From NCBI GenBank assembly GCA_019828565.1, contig JAHDYR010000040.1, positions 121,970 through 185,969 on the forward strand: 64,000 nt of DNA, written 5' to 3'. Below, piece after piece: positions 49,363 through 58,141 of this stretch. How positions within the stretch are numbered: position 1 is the first letter of the stretch; each line of letters starts with the position of its first letter. A program made the translations under genes and the position numbers. This stretch comes from Carpediemonas membranifera. Its lineage: Eukaryota; Fornicata. The notes under the pieces were generated by a model. It did not search any database and was not told the origin of the DNA. It saw only the letters and a program-made list of their open reading frames with translations.

Positions 49363-50846
49363 AGAGGACAAGCTGGCCAACGCAGCGATCAGCGGTGTTC
49401 GTGACCAGTACGGGGCCGTGTCGCCGGTCATGCCCCGATGGACCGGTGCGTCCTGGGTGCTGTTCGCAGGTGGAACCGCGGATGAGGCCGTCAGGGCGTG
49501 GTTCGACCGACCCACAGGTGTTCGCCCGGCCACGTTGAAGGTGACGATCCCAGCCTCGGCGCATCTCCCTCCGTGGTGGAACCTCATGCGGGACAGCGGC
49601 ATACGCGTCCACCTCACCCTCGGCGCGGAGTCCCACACCTTGGTCCTCTCTGGAGTCACAGGAGGAGGCGGGCGAGGGTGCATCAGGTCGGCCCCGGTCG
49701 AAGAGCCAGGAGCAGCTGGCTCTGCGGCTGCAGCGAGTCGCAGGACCGGATCTGTCTGCGCGGTCTGCCAGTTTCCTCGCGACGGGGCTGACGGACGCAA
49801 CGGCTCGGAAGCGCGTCAGTGCTGAGAAGGCCATAATCCGCTTCGCTGCCGAGCGTGGCTGGACGCAGGATGGCGCGGATGCCTGGGTACCGACGGTTGC
49901 CCAGCTCGTTGAGTTTGTTGTCGACTCCGCCGAGACGAAGGGGCTTCGAGGTGAGACGGTAGCCCAGTATCGTGCGAACGTGCGGGAGTTCGCGCGGTCT
50001 CGTGGAGTCGTCGTGTCGGATGAGGATCCGATCTGGCGTGCGCTGGGCCACAAGATTTCGGAACGGAAGCGGGCTGCGAGAACGGACGCGAAGACGAAAT
50101 CGCTCCAGCCAGTCACCGATGAACTCATTGTCGGTCTCGTGATGAAGGCACGTGAGCATGAGAGCTGGTCGGCGCCTTTCCGCAACGTGGCGGTCGCTTT
50201 GTTGCTCAGTTTCGTGGGCTCCCGTGCGAACGAGGCCAATATCGTCGTCCGAGAGGAAGATTTGGACGATCTATCGTCCATCTCCATTCATTTGTCGCAA
50301 CCGAAGCAAGTCGGCAGCAACGGCGTCGAATACGAGCCTTTCCAGTTCACCGAGTCACAACTCGAGTCGGATCAGGGCAAGGAACTGGTCAGATACTGCC
50401 AGGCTCGCAAGGTCAAGCAGGCGGAGTGGGACAAGAAGGGTACGGGCCGCACAGCGGACAAGCGCCTCATCCTCTTCCCCAAGGTCGACGGCAGGATCAT
50501 GCAGCGCCGATCATGGGCGAAGCTCGTCTCGGACGCAACGAAGGAGGTGCAGCCGGGCGTCACATCGCACGCCTTCAGGCGCTCGGTCGCCGACGCAGAG
50601 CACCAGCTCACGGGCAGGCTGAGCCCGGTGATGCGGCGTCTGGGTCAGTCGACCATGGAAGCCGCCCGCAGGTATATCGGTCGAAGTGGTAGTGGTGGAA
50701 CATTCCCGGGAGAGCCAGAGTCGCCCAGGCCAGCCTCAGGGCTGCCGGACGGCTCGGCGCCCACCACACCACTAAACCGATCCCCTCGACTTGAGACGAT
50801 TCCGCCGACTCGGCTGAAGTCGCAGTGGGTGAAGCCGGCAACCGTT
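49363..50846 (+). CDS. DIRS-like tyrosine recombinase (YR)
   Basis: The first frame (to 49825) continues the RNase H polyprotein. An overlapping frame from about 49725 encodes the YR: an N-terminal helical core-binding region (YRANVREFARSRGV), then SFVGSRANEANIVV with the first catalytic Arg, TSHAFRRSVADAEH with the His-x-x-Arg pair, and MRRLGQSTMEAARRYIGRS with the nucleophilic Tyr. It would insert the circular DNA copy by recombination. No stop codon separates this frame from MND1 exon 1: it continues open through 50847 and ends inside the MND1 intron. Its own C-terminus is therefore uncertain. Confidence 0.8.
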
Positions 50847-51523
50847 ATGCCTCCAAAAGGCACGAGCAAAGAAGAGAAAGTCTTTAAGATAGGCCAAATC
50901 GTTCAAGAAAGCGTTTGTATCGATATTATGCCGTTATGAAGAACGATGTCTGGAATATGAAGGAATTGGAGGCTACAATCCCGAAGAAGGTCGGAATCAG
51001 CGGAATGCAGCTGAAAGACTTCATCCAGGCGGCGTTAGACGAGGATGTGATCACAACAGAGAAGATTGGCGGTGGACGTTACTACTTTAGGTTCCCAGGA
51101 CTCGCCGTGGCGGAGACAGACAGCAAGCACGAGGCCATCATCGCCGAGGAGACAGAGCTTGGAGGACAATTGGCGGAAACCAAGACGAAACTTGAGCAAG
51201 TGCAAGCTGAACGGGTCGTGAGTGACGATCGTTCATCCAAGCTCGCAGAACTCCACGCCCTGCACGCCAGAGAGAAGGAGATCAACGCTGAGTTGAAGAA
51301 ATACGCAGCCCTTGACCCTGAGCTCCTCCACAAGAAGAGTGTGGGCCGCTCGGCCGCCCTGGACTCCGTCAACCGGTGGACGGACAACACGATGACCCTC
51401 GTCTCTGTCTGCAAGAACCAGTTCGGCATCGACGAGTCTGAGATCAAGAGGGCGATGGGCGTGACGCAGGACTTCGACTTTATTGAAGAGGGCGACCTGA
51501 AGAAGCTCGTCAAGGTGAAATGA
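50847..51523 (+). CDS. MND1: MND1, meiotic recombination factor (HOP2-MND1 complex)
   Basis: Exon 1 is 50847-50912 and exon 2 is 50942-51523, giving 215 residues, close to the usual length of about 205. The N-terminus KGTSKEEKVFKIGQIVQES, joined to NDVWNMKELEATIPKKVGIS, matches the winged-helix domain of MND1 residue for residue without gaps. RYYFRFPG ends that domain. A coiled coil (about residues 75-135) and a C-terminal helical region follow. MND1 with HOP2 stimulates DMC1/RAD51 strand invasion in meiosis, so its presence implies a sexual cycle or recombination-based repair. A DIRS element ends directly upstream of the ATG. Confidence 0.93.
50913..50941 (+). other. 29-nt spliceosomal intron
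   Basis: GTTTGT at the 5' end and CCGTTATGAAG at the 3' end. Splicing gives a gap-free MND1 alignment. The GTTAT motif places an A six bases from the intron end, as in the other introns. Confidence 0.85.
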
Positions 51524-51784
51524 ACAACCGAGTAAACGTATGGCAGCGGATAAACTGCGAGTGTTTATACCGGAGACTATGGTTTTCGTAGTGAGGGAGC
51601 TGGACCGCGAGTGATGAGGGGGCGACTGTTGGGTTGACCCTGGCCATGTCCGGCAATGAAGCATATATCAACAGGCATATTAATTTAAAAGGTAGCATTG
51701 GACAATGCGAGGTCGGCACAACAGCCTCGAGGTCGGCAAGCATGAGAATTTCATCCTGGCATAATCTGCACCAAGAATTGACAG

Positions 51785-53041
51785 ATGTCGACGGAAACAC
51801 CAATCGCGCATTCAGGGATTCAAGACCCACTCGCCTCAGTACGGTTTAGAAATGCAGATAACGTAACCCTTATCAAAACACCTGTGGAAAGCATGGAGGA
51901 GAGCATGGACGGGATGCATGAGCCCGAGCCTCTCCAGGTCTCTCCTGAACCCGAATACAATTATCAACAGGAAGAGGTGGAAGAAATCGAGGAGGGGGAG
52001 AAGATGGAAGAGGAAGAAGAAGAGTTGGAGGAGACTCTCCGCGAGCAAGCCCGCAAAGCCGAAAAATTGCGCGATTTCCTCAATGAGCTGTGCGGCCGCC
52101 TGTACGAGATGGCGCCCAGCTCACCATACGACGTATCTGCCATTGTAGACCACCGCAACATCGTGCCCGACGAGTACTTCTCGGCCGAGCGCTCCTGGAA
52201 GATGCTCAACCCCGTCCTCGCCAACATCCGCGCCACCCTCGACGCATCCCCTGATAACGTTGAATACGGCCGGCCTGATCTGCGTGAGAGCAGGATGATC
52301 CGTGCCCCGCTGGGCGGAGCCATGGAGCGGGCCCGTCGACGGATGGCATGCAGGGGCGTCGGGGTCAGGGGCGGTTTGGTCGAGAGCACGCATGTTCCAG
52401 TATCATTCGAGATGCCTGAGCGGATCCAGAGGCCACCGAAGCCGCAGCAGTTGCAACCGCAGCCTCAGCAGCGCAAGGCAAAGATCGTGGCAAAGCAACC
52501 GAAGCCCAAACCCAAGGTCCCAAAGGCCGAAACCTGGTCAGTCCTGTTCCCGGACGACAAGGTGAAGCGCGCCAAGGCAAAGAGCAGGGCGACCCAGTCT
52601 GCCCCGGCCAAGAAGGTCCGGGCAATCATCGTCGAGCACCCCCCACGGACATCGGTCATTGATGAGATGCAGCAGACTGTCAGGAATAACACAGAGGACA
52701 CCGCAGTGGAGGCTTCTCTGACTGACATTCAGACTGACCTGCAAGACTCCGTGGCGAGTCAGGTAGCGTATCTTCAGAGTCGCGGCCACATGGGCGAATT
52801 GTCGCCGGAGAGCATCCATTCGGCAGACAACGAGTACAGCGTGAGCCGGTGTGTCGAGCCCTCGCTCCTGGGCGACCGGTCGACAATTGTCAGCCACGAG
52901 GGCGCCTCTGCGGCAATTGAGTCACTTGACCGGTCGAACCGTATCCGTGAGGTCGGTTTCCAGGCCATCCACGCCATGGATGATGTGCTCGAGCAGTACA
53001 GGCAGCTCGGTGTCATCGCAAACAGCTCGATTTCCGGATGA
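51785..53041 (+). CDS. Hypothetical acidic coiled-coil protein, 418 aa
   Basis: An uninterrupted frame from ATG 51785. Residues about 45-100 form a Glu-rich coiled coil. Residues 100-175 (LRDFLNELCGRLYEMAPSSP, then RSWKMLNPVLANIRATLDAS) look like a small helical domain. The middle is Pro/Gln/Lys-rich and basic, and the last 40 residues (EVGFQAIHAMDDVLEQYRQL) form another helix. No family recognised. Composition suggests a nuclear scaffold or chromatin-associated protein. It lies between MND1 and a minus-strand gene. Confidence 0.7.
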   Translation: MSTETPIAHSGIQDPLASVRFRNADNVTLIKTPVESMEESMDGMHEPEPLQVSPEPEYNYQQEEVEEIEEGEKMEEEEEELEETLREQARKAEKLRDFLNELCGRLYEMAPSSPYDVSAIVDHRNIVPDEYFSAERSWKMLNPVLANIRATLDASPDNVEYGRPDLRESRMIRAPLGGAMERARRRMACRGVGVRGGLVESTHVPVSFEMPERIQRPPKPQQLQPQPQQRKAKIVAKQPKPKPKVPKAETWSVLFPDDKVKRAKAKSRATQSAPAKKVRAIIVEHPPRTSVIDEMQQTVRNNTEDTAVEASLTDIQTDLQDSVASQVAYLQSRGHMGELSPESIHSADNEYSVSRCVEPSLLGDRSTIVSHEGASAAIESLDRSNRIREVGFQAIHAMDDVLEQYRQLGVIANSSISG

Positions 53042-53092
53042 ATGTTGCCTGAGGTCTACCACGTTCTATCGCCCAGACCATAGTCGCCCAAG

Positions 53093-53707
53093 TCAGTACC
53101 CGGTCTGCCGGTCGGCTCGGAATCCACTAGATGCTAAACCGATCCCCTTCACTTTAGTCAGACCCGCGTGGAGATCCTTAAGCTCACCGCAAATCTCCTC
53201 ATGGGTTATGCCCTGGAGAATCTGGCGCATTGTGCGGTTGCTTTCCCTTTCGATGCCCAGAATGTCACACGCTAGCATCCACTCATGCAGATAGGTGGAA
53301 AAGTCCTTCGTGGGCACGTTTGATAGCGCCACGACACTCTTGATCTCTGCAAATGCGATGTCTGCCAAGCCAGGGTCGACCGGGCAGCCTGGGTTGAAGG
53401 TGATGAGCCTTTCATTTCCCCGTCCTCTCGATGTTGAATGAATCCACACCGCGGGCGGGTCACGGCCCGACTGGCAGCACCGACCTGGAGCCGTTCAAGG
53501 AAGAAGTGGAAGGCCGTCAGTGTCCGGCCTCTGTAACGAATTGAGGCGAGGTGGACATCCCGCGTGACGGCCTCTTGTCTCAACTTGTTGGCTGCGGTGC
53601 GGGCCAAGGTAGGCTCGTGTGGCAGCCGCCCAAAAATAGTGATGGTATAAGGCTCGTAAACTCTCGAAGAAAGATCCGTTGTCGTGAATGTTGCGCAGCA
53701 TAAACAC
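53093..53707 (-). CDS. Unresolved minus-strand gene, two or three frames
   Basis: Downstream part (to 53093): VPTKDFSTYLHEWMLACDIL and GIERESNRTMRQILQGITHE read like a real protein. Upstream part in another frame (53640-53450): YEPYTITIFGRLPHEPTLAR and RTLTAFHFFLERLQVGAASR. A possible first segment starts at 53707 in a third frame. The frame change near 53420-53445 could be a 23-nt GT-AG intron, but its ends do not match the intron consensus well. The family is not recognised. It is divergent from the kinase at 53756 and shares its promoter region. Confidence 0.45.
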
Positions 53708-53755
53708 TTCGCAGTGAACTGTGCACTAACCTGCGAATTGAGATTTTGGTGAAAT

Positions 53756-55543
53756 ATGCCCAGCACCTCAAAGGGCATGGATCCAGAGGTTATGAAACAG
53801 CTGGGGAAAGAGGGATACACAATATCAGGCAAGATTGGCGAAGGAGCATTCGGGACGATTTGGAATGCGACAAAGAGCGGCGAAGAGGGAAAGAGATACG
53901 CTGTGAAGATTCCTACACCGGAAAAGGGTACAGAATTGCTAATAGAACACGGATTTATTGCCATGAGTTCGTGGTGTCCACACGTGATGGACTGCGAAGA
54001 CATGCTGCCGGGGCGATGGCCTACACCACCCGCCATGGTCATGCCACGAGCCGAAGGCGACCTGATGAAGTTTGAGAGGGGCCGTAGGAAACGGGGCTAC
54101 ATCTACACATGGCGTGAGCTGCAGGAGATGCTGTTTGACATGGTCATGTCATTGGCCGAGATCCATCACGCCGGGATCGTGCACCGCGACATCAAGCCAG
54201 CTAATTTCCTGGTCATGCGCCGCGACGTCTCTGCGCCCGGTCAGTCAGAATACTCGGTCGTCTTGGGAGACTTTGGCATCTCTGTCAAGGTGAATAAGGA
54301 GGAAGAACAACACACGGGCCAAGCCACCGTGGCCTTCCCGACAGCCATAGCCGGGACAGGCAAGTTCCTACCCCCTGAGACGCTGGAGCGAGGCGAGTCC
54401 GGGCAGCATGAGGTCCACCAGAAGGGCGACATCTGGGCACTTGGGATCACACTTTATCTTATGATCTATGGCAAGCACCCCTTCTGTTCTTCCGACCTGA
54501 CTAGGGAAACCGTTGCTGAGTACACAAGGACGCTGAAAGGCAAGACGCTTGAGTTCCCAGACACCATGCGGGAGTTCAAACGCGGCCGGATCAGAGTCCA
54601 CCTGGCAGGGGATGTTCTGGTCAACCCCGAGGAGATAGACGAGAACGACGAGACATACGATAGAGCTTTCCGCAAGTTCGAGGATAACCTCCGGCTGGCT
54701 AATAATTTGATCCGTTCATGCCTGAAGATGAATCATCGAGAGAGGAAATCAGCGCAAGACATCATCAAGGAGCATGTGTTCCGAGTGGGTCTATCAGACA
54801 TTGAGCACAGCAAGCGGGGCCTCGAGGACATGAATCACAGGGTGGAGAATATGAAGCCGGGGATGCTGATGCGGGGGGCGATAACTTTCTCGAGCCACTA
54901 CCATAAGAACGGCAAGTCACAGCTGACCCAGCGAGACATGAGGGCGGCAGACCTGAAGAAGTTCCTGGATGAAATCAAGTTTTGCCCTGAGACGGTGCTC
55001 AGGCTGCTACACAAGGAGAAGGCCGGGAGACGGGCGAGAGCGCTGAAGCGGGAGGAGCAGAAGACTGCGGAAGACGACATGACGACGACAGCTGAGTCGA
55101 CCCAGCTCCCTCAGGAACCAAAGCCAGCTGTCACTATTAATCCAGTGACAGAAGCACCTGCACCCGAGCCCAACCCAGCCCCGGTCCCAGCACAAGTTCG
55201 AGCACCAGCCCCGGTTCAGTGTGTCGTGCCCCGTCCGCAAATGCACATACCGAGCTCACACACCAATCTCCAATTGAATTTATCGTTCCGGAAGCGTCAG
55301 GTGCCTGTGCTGACTCAAGCCAAGGCCGACCCAGTTCTAGTCGACCCCCGCACGTCGATGACTCCAGTGCTGAGTCACGCCAAGGTCAACCTGCAGCAAG
55401 GGTTAGATGTTCAGAATACGCCTAATGTTCATAATGTGACTCGAACTGATTTTACTCGGTTGACGCCGATGAAGAGTGCCAGCCGGCCAAGGTTCTCGTT
55501 ACCACCCTCGACCAAGGTGGATCTCAGTAAATTCAAAAGCTAG
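53756..55543 (+). CDS. Serine/threonine protein kinase, 595 aa
   Basis: Kinase domain at about residues 22-345: glycine loop GKIGEGAFGTIW, catalytic Lys in YAVKIP, HRDIKPANF catalytic loop, DFG in LGDFGISVKV, PPE in place of APE, and KGDIWALGITLYLMIYG in subdomain IX. It transfers phosphate from ATP to Ser/Thr of target proteins. All catalytic residues are present. The C-terminal 190 residues are Pro/Ala/Val-rich and unstructured, with two short KVDLSK/KVNLQQ-like repeats. The subfamily cannot be named. The frame is uninterrupted. Confidence 0.92.
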   Translation: MPSTSKGMDPEVMKQLGKEGYTISGKIGEGAFGTIWNATKSGEEGKRYAVKIPTPEKGTELLIEHGFIAMSSWCPHVMDCEDMLPGRWPTPPAMVMPRAEGDLMKFERGRRKRGYIYTWRELQEMLFDMVMSLAEIHHAGIVHRDIKPANFLVMRRDVSAPGQSEYSVVLGDFGISVKVNKEEEQHTGQATVAFPTAIAGTGKFLPPETLERGESGQHEVHQKGDIWALGITLYLMIYGKHPFCSSDLTRETVAEYTRTLKGKTLEFPDTMREFKRGRIRVHLAGDVLVNPEEIDENDETYDRAFRKFEDNLRLANNLIRSCLKMNHRERKSAQDIIKEHVFRVGLSDIEHSKRGLEDMNHRVENMKPGMLMRGAITFSSHYHKNGKSQLTQRDMRAADLKKFLDEIKFCPETVLRLLHKEKAGRRARALKREEQKTAEDDMTTTAESTQLPQEPKPAVTINPVTEAPAPEPNPAPVPAQVRAPAPVQCVVPRPQMHIPSSHTNLQLNLSFRKRQVPVLTQAKADPVLVDPRTSMTPVLSHAKVNLQQGLDVQNTPNVHNVTRTDFTRLTPMKSASRPRFSLPPSTKVDLSKFKS

Positions 55544-55742
55544 AAAAGCAGCTCTGAGCTCTGCGAACGATCGACGAGGACGTTCTTCGAGCAGGTCGAG
55601 CCAAGGTGTCAGCATGAAAATCAGGATTGGACCGATGGCATCCACGTAGAGTGTAACGAGTGATCATGCCGGGCCAGATGACCGGACCAGGTTGTATTGA
55701 GGTTGTTGGCGACTTCGGGGTGCACTTTATGACCAGCTAAAA

Positions 55743-56300
55743 ATGACGACCGCCGAAACGAGGCAAAAAGCGTCGAAGATCATCAGCTGGGTACTGAAAA
55801 TTACTGGGCCATATAGTTCATATCTTGTCAGTTTCGCTATCCTTGCGTTTGCTGTCGGGTGCCTCGTCATTGGCTCCCTTTCGTTTGATCGCGGCCAACT
55901 CCTCCAGACGTACCTATTCGAAGATCAATTCGACTGTACAGTGTTCAAATCCAGCGTTATATCGTGTGATTTCTCCGATTCCTGCGTCTACCGCCTCTTT
56001 GCCGTCGTCTTCTTCCACCCGCCCACCAACCCCGACGCCCTCTACCACGACTCCATATCCCCCACCTGGAACACTAAGTTCACGTGGCGGGCTCGGGCTG
56101 ACCGGGCTCTCGCCTCGATCACGCCCGGTACTGCGGGTCGATGCTCTGTTAACCAGGACGGCCATCCTGTAATGTGGCAGCTAGTGGGGCTGTCTGACAT
56201 CTTCTGGCCAATATCACCCTGGCATGTGGCGGGAGTGCTTGGACTTATTAGTGTCGCTGTGTACCTGGCGCTGTCTTTGTTCGTCTACTACTTCCGGTAA
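55743..56300 (+). CDS. Small membrane protein, two transmembrane helices, 185 aa
   Basis: ATG 55743. A first hydrophobic segment lies at about residues 27-47 (SYLVSFAILAFAVGCLVIGS) and a second at about 160-182 (VAGVLGLISVAVYLALSLFV). Between them is a loop with several Cys (FDCTVF, VISCDFSDSC, RCSVNQ) that suggest disulfides and a lumenal or extracellular position. The family is not recognised. Confidence 0.65.
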   Translation: MTTAETRQKASKIISWVLKITGPYSSYLVSFAILAFAVGCLVIGSLSFDRGQLLQTYLFEDQFDCTVFKSSVISCDFSDSCVYRLFAVVFFHPPTNPDALYHDSISPTWNTKFTWRARADRALASITPGTAGRCSVNQDGHPVMWQLVGLSDIFWPISPWHVAGVLGLISVAVYLALSLFVYYFR

Positions 56301-56397
56301 GCGAGAAGGGGTGCTGGTTGGCATTAGACTGCGTTAGGCTGACTGACTGACTGGTAGACTGACCTGACTGCGACGGGGCTAATCAAATGATGAAGCG

Positions 56398-57264
56398 ATG
56401 GGTGTGAATAACCAGGTTTTCATCACTGAGGCGCTACAGAGCGATCCTCCCTTGCGCGTTAAGCACGAAACACTTATGAGTTTTAGGAAAGTAGCATTTG
56501 AATTCGGGAATGTTGGCTGCTGCCTCGTTTCACTTGGTGATACTCGCGTTTCGGCCACAGTGACTGCGACGATCGGTGAGCCCCTCCAAAACCAGCAAAA
56601 TGAGGGGAGAATTCTCATTTCCGTGAACGACACAGCTCGCCACGCCACTATGGCGGAGAAGTCTCTTCTCGAGAACCTCCTACAAGCCCATCTCACTCGC
56701 GTCATCACTCGGCTCAACGCGGTGAACAGAGAAGCGCTGGTGATTGCGGACAACAAGGTCTGGATCCTTCGTGTTGACGCGAAGATCCTCAACAACGACG
56801 GCAACCTCACCGACGCTTGCACACTCGCCGCTGTAGCTGCCCTCCGACACTTCCGCCTGCCCATCACAGACGTCACTCACCACGCAGACGGGTCCCAGCG
56901 GGTCAAAGTCATGCCTGCTTCGTCACACGATCCAAGGCCCCTCGACATGCCTGGGGAGCCGCTGTCGTGTTCATTCATGGTCATGCCGACCACACCGCCC
57001 ACTATAGTAGCCGACCCGACCGCGGAGGAGGAGGAGACTGCGGCCTGCTCCCCTGTCACCGTCCTCATCGACGGTGCTGGCCGCTGCTGCGGGCTAATCA
57101 AGCCAGGCGGCCCGCCCATCCCCCCAGACACCATCAGCGCGCTAGTTAAGGCGGCTGATGAGCTCACAAGGCCTCTGTGCAAACGGCTGAGCGATGAGGT
57201 GGCTGTGGACCACCAGCGTCGGAAGGCTGAGATGATCCGCGACGCTCGGATGCGGGATACATGA
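56398..57264 (+). CDS. RRP45: Exosome complex RNase PH-type subunit, RRP45/EXOSC9-like
   Basis: 288 residues, slightly short for RRP45. The RNase PH fold is evident: FGNVGCCLVSLGDTRVSATV, then NREALVIADNKVWILRVDAK, LNNDGNLTDACTLAAVAALR and HFRLPI closely match the pattern of RRP45 (W.IRVD..LLN.DGN..DA...A..AL.HFR.P). It is one of six structural ring subunits of the RNA exosome, which feeds RNA to catalytic partners for 3'-5' decay in nucleus and cytoplasm. No intron is needed. Confidence 0.92.
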   Translation: MGVNNQVFITEALQSDPPLRVKHETLMSFRKVAFEFGNVGCCLVSLGDTRVSATVTATIGEPLQNQQNEGRILISVNDTARHATMAEKSLLENLLQAHLTRVITRLNAVNREALVIADNKVWILRVDAKILNNDGNLTDACTLAAVAALRHFRLPITDVTHHADGSQRVKVMPASSHDPRPLDMPGEPLSCSFMVMPTTPPTIVADPTAEEEETAACSPVTVLIDGAGRCCGLIKPGGPPIPPDTISALVKAADELTRPLCKRLSDEVAVDHQRRKAEMIRDARMRDT

Positions 57265-57344
57265 AGTCAGCGTATGAATACTTTCACAGTAAATACTCTG
57301 CGCGGTTTTTGATCGTTGGGATGGGACGTCCAGGCTTTGCCCGG

Positions 57345-57506
57345 GCGGGTTGACACGACTGTGGTGCTCAAGCTCCGTCGTGGGCACTGCACCTGCGGGG
57401 GTACGTGGGTCAGTGCCGATGACAAGATGATGGAACCATGGGAGTTGTCGAGGACGGCTGTCCGTCCCTTGGGGCAACCAGGATCAAATCCTGGGGTCGC
57501 GACAGT
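57345..57506 (+). ncRNA. Candidate structured non-coding RNA
   Basis: Within 160 bp there are several perfect stems: CACGAC/GTCGTG (about 57349-57377), GGCACTG/CAGTGCC (about 57380-57414), GGACGG/CCGTCC (57452-57467, loop ctgt) and CCAGGAT/ATCCTGG (57478-57494, loop caa). The last two are enclosed by TGTCG/CGACA (57446-57450, 57500-57504). ACAAGA between the first and second pair fits an H box and ACAGTG at the end fits an ACA box, so an H/ACA snoRNA is one possibility. A tRNA fold was tried and does not fit. There is no conserved-family match. Confidence 0.35.
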
Positions 57507-58141
57507 GTAACGTGTATGGTTTAATGAAAGCAACGAACTTCCGCAGTTTAGGGTCACAACAGCTGCCACGAGCGCTTCGCTCTCGACCAAGAGGCCATGG
57601 GCCGGGTGCCGGACCTTCGCAAGAGGGTTCCGGGATGACTTTTGGCCACCTTGCGTGCCAGTTCCCGGCCTCATTTGCCCAGAGAAAGGTCAATCACGTG
57701 GTATTTAATCGTCGTTGTCGATGCTCACAGTCGCTCGAGTCATGGCAACGAAATGCGCTGTATTTTGCCAATATGGGAGCTATAGCTTTGTAGAACGTCG
57801 AATTAGTGCAAACTATGGGATCAGTCTCTTGGTTTATGTTCGTTATTGTCTTTCGCTTCACGCACTTCTTGGAACGACTTGATCGAGCAAAAACTTCCTC
57901 AGTTACAGCTATTTGACACCAAAATACTCCTGTGCATTGAGATCTAGTCATTTTGCCTTTCTTCTTCTCTGCATATGTGCATCAAGTTCAAAACTGCCTG
58001 CCCGCAACACGCCCTTGAAATCATAATAGCGGTTCACCAGCCAATATTCCACAAACACCCTTGAGACCTCGGCCACGCTATGTCCAGTCCCCTTGCTTCC
58101 GGTAACCTTCAGATCCTTCACTAATCTTGACTTGACTCGGA
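57507..58141. other. Intergenic, nothing recognised
   Basis: No coding frame, repeat or RNA gene could be supported between the candidate RNA and the ATP-grasp gene. It presumably contains the promoter of the latter. Confidence 0.5.

Larger units (their letters stand above)
36214..50846 (+). mobile_element. DIRS-like tyrosine-recombinase retrotransposon, split by E1
   Basis: The left part (about 36214-38444) has a Gag-like/RT/RNase H region, and the right part (49363-50846) has a tyrosine recombinase, in one orientation. E1 separates them with the 4-bp duplication CCGG. RT-RNase H plus a YR enzyme instead of a DDE integrase defines DIRS-type elements. I could not find the terminal inverted repeats, so both outer limits are approximate. 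The right end abuts MND1. Confidence 0.75.

Noticed and set aside
49725-50790. Tyrosine recombinase as a bacterial or phage integrase (contamination)
   Set aside because: It lies in one orientation with a DIRS-type RT and RNase H, and E1's target duplication shows the two halves were one element. All neighbours are eukaryotic.
50880-50911. Alternative 32-nt GT-AG intron in MND1
   Set aside because: It also restores the frame, but gives a poorer alignment (one residue short) and lacks the GTTTGT start. The 29-nt intron at 50913-50941 aligns without gaps and fits the shared consensus.
57345-57506. tRNA gene with A-box- and B-box-like motifs
   Set aside because: The T-arm-like hairpin is plausible, but no D-arm and anticodon arm can be formed at proper spacing, and the hairpin loop before it has 4 instead of 7 bases.
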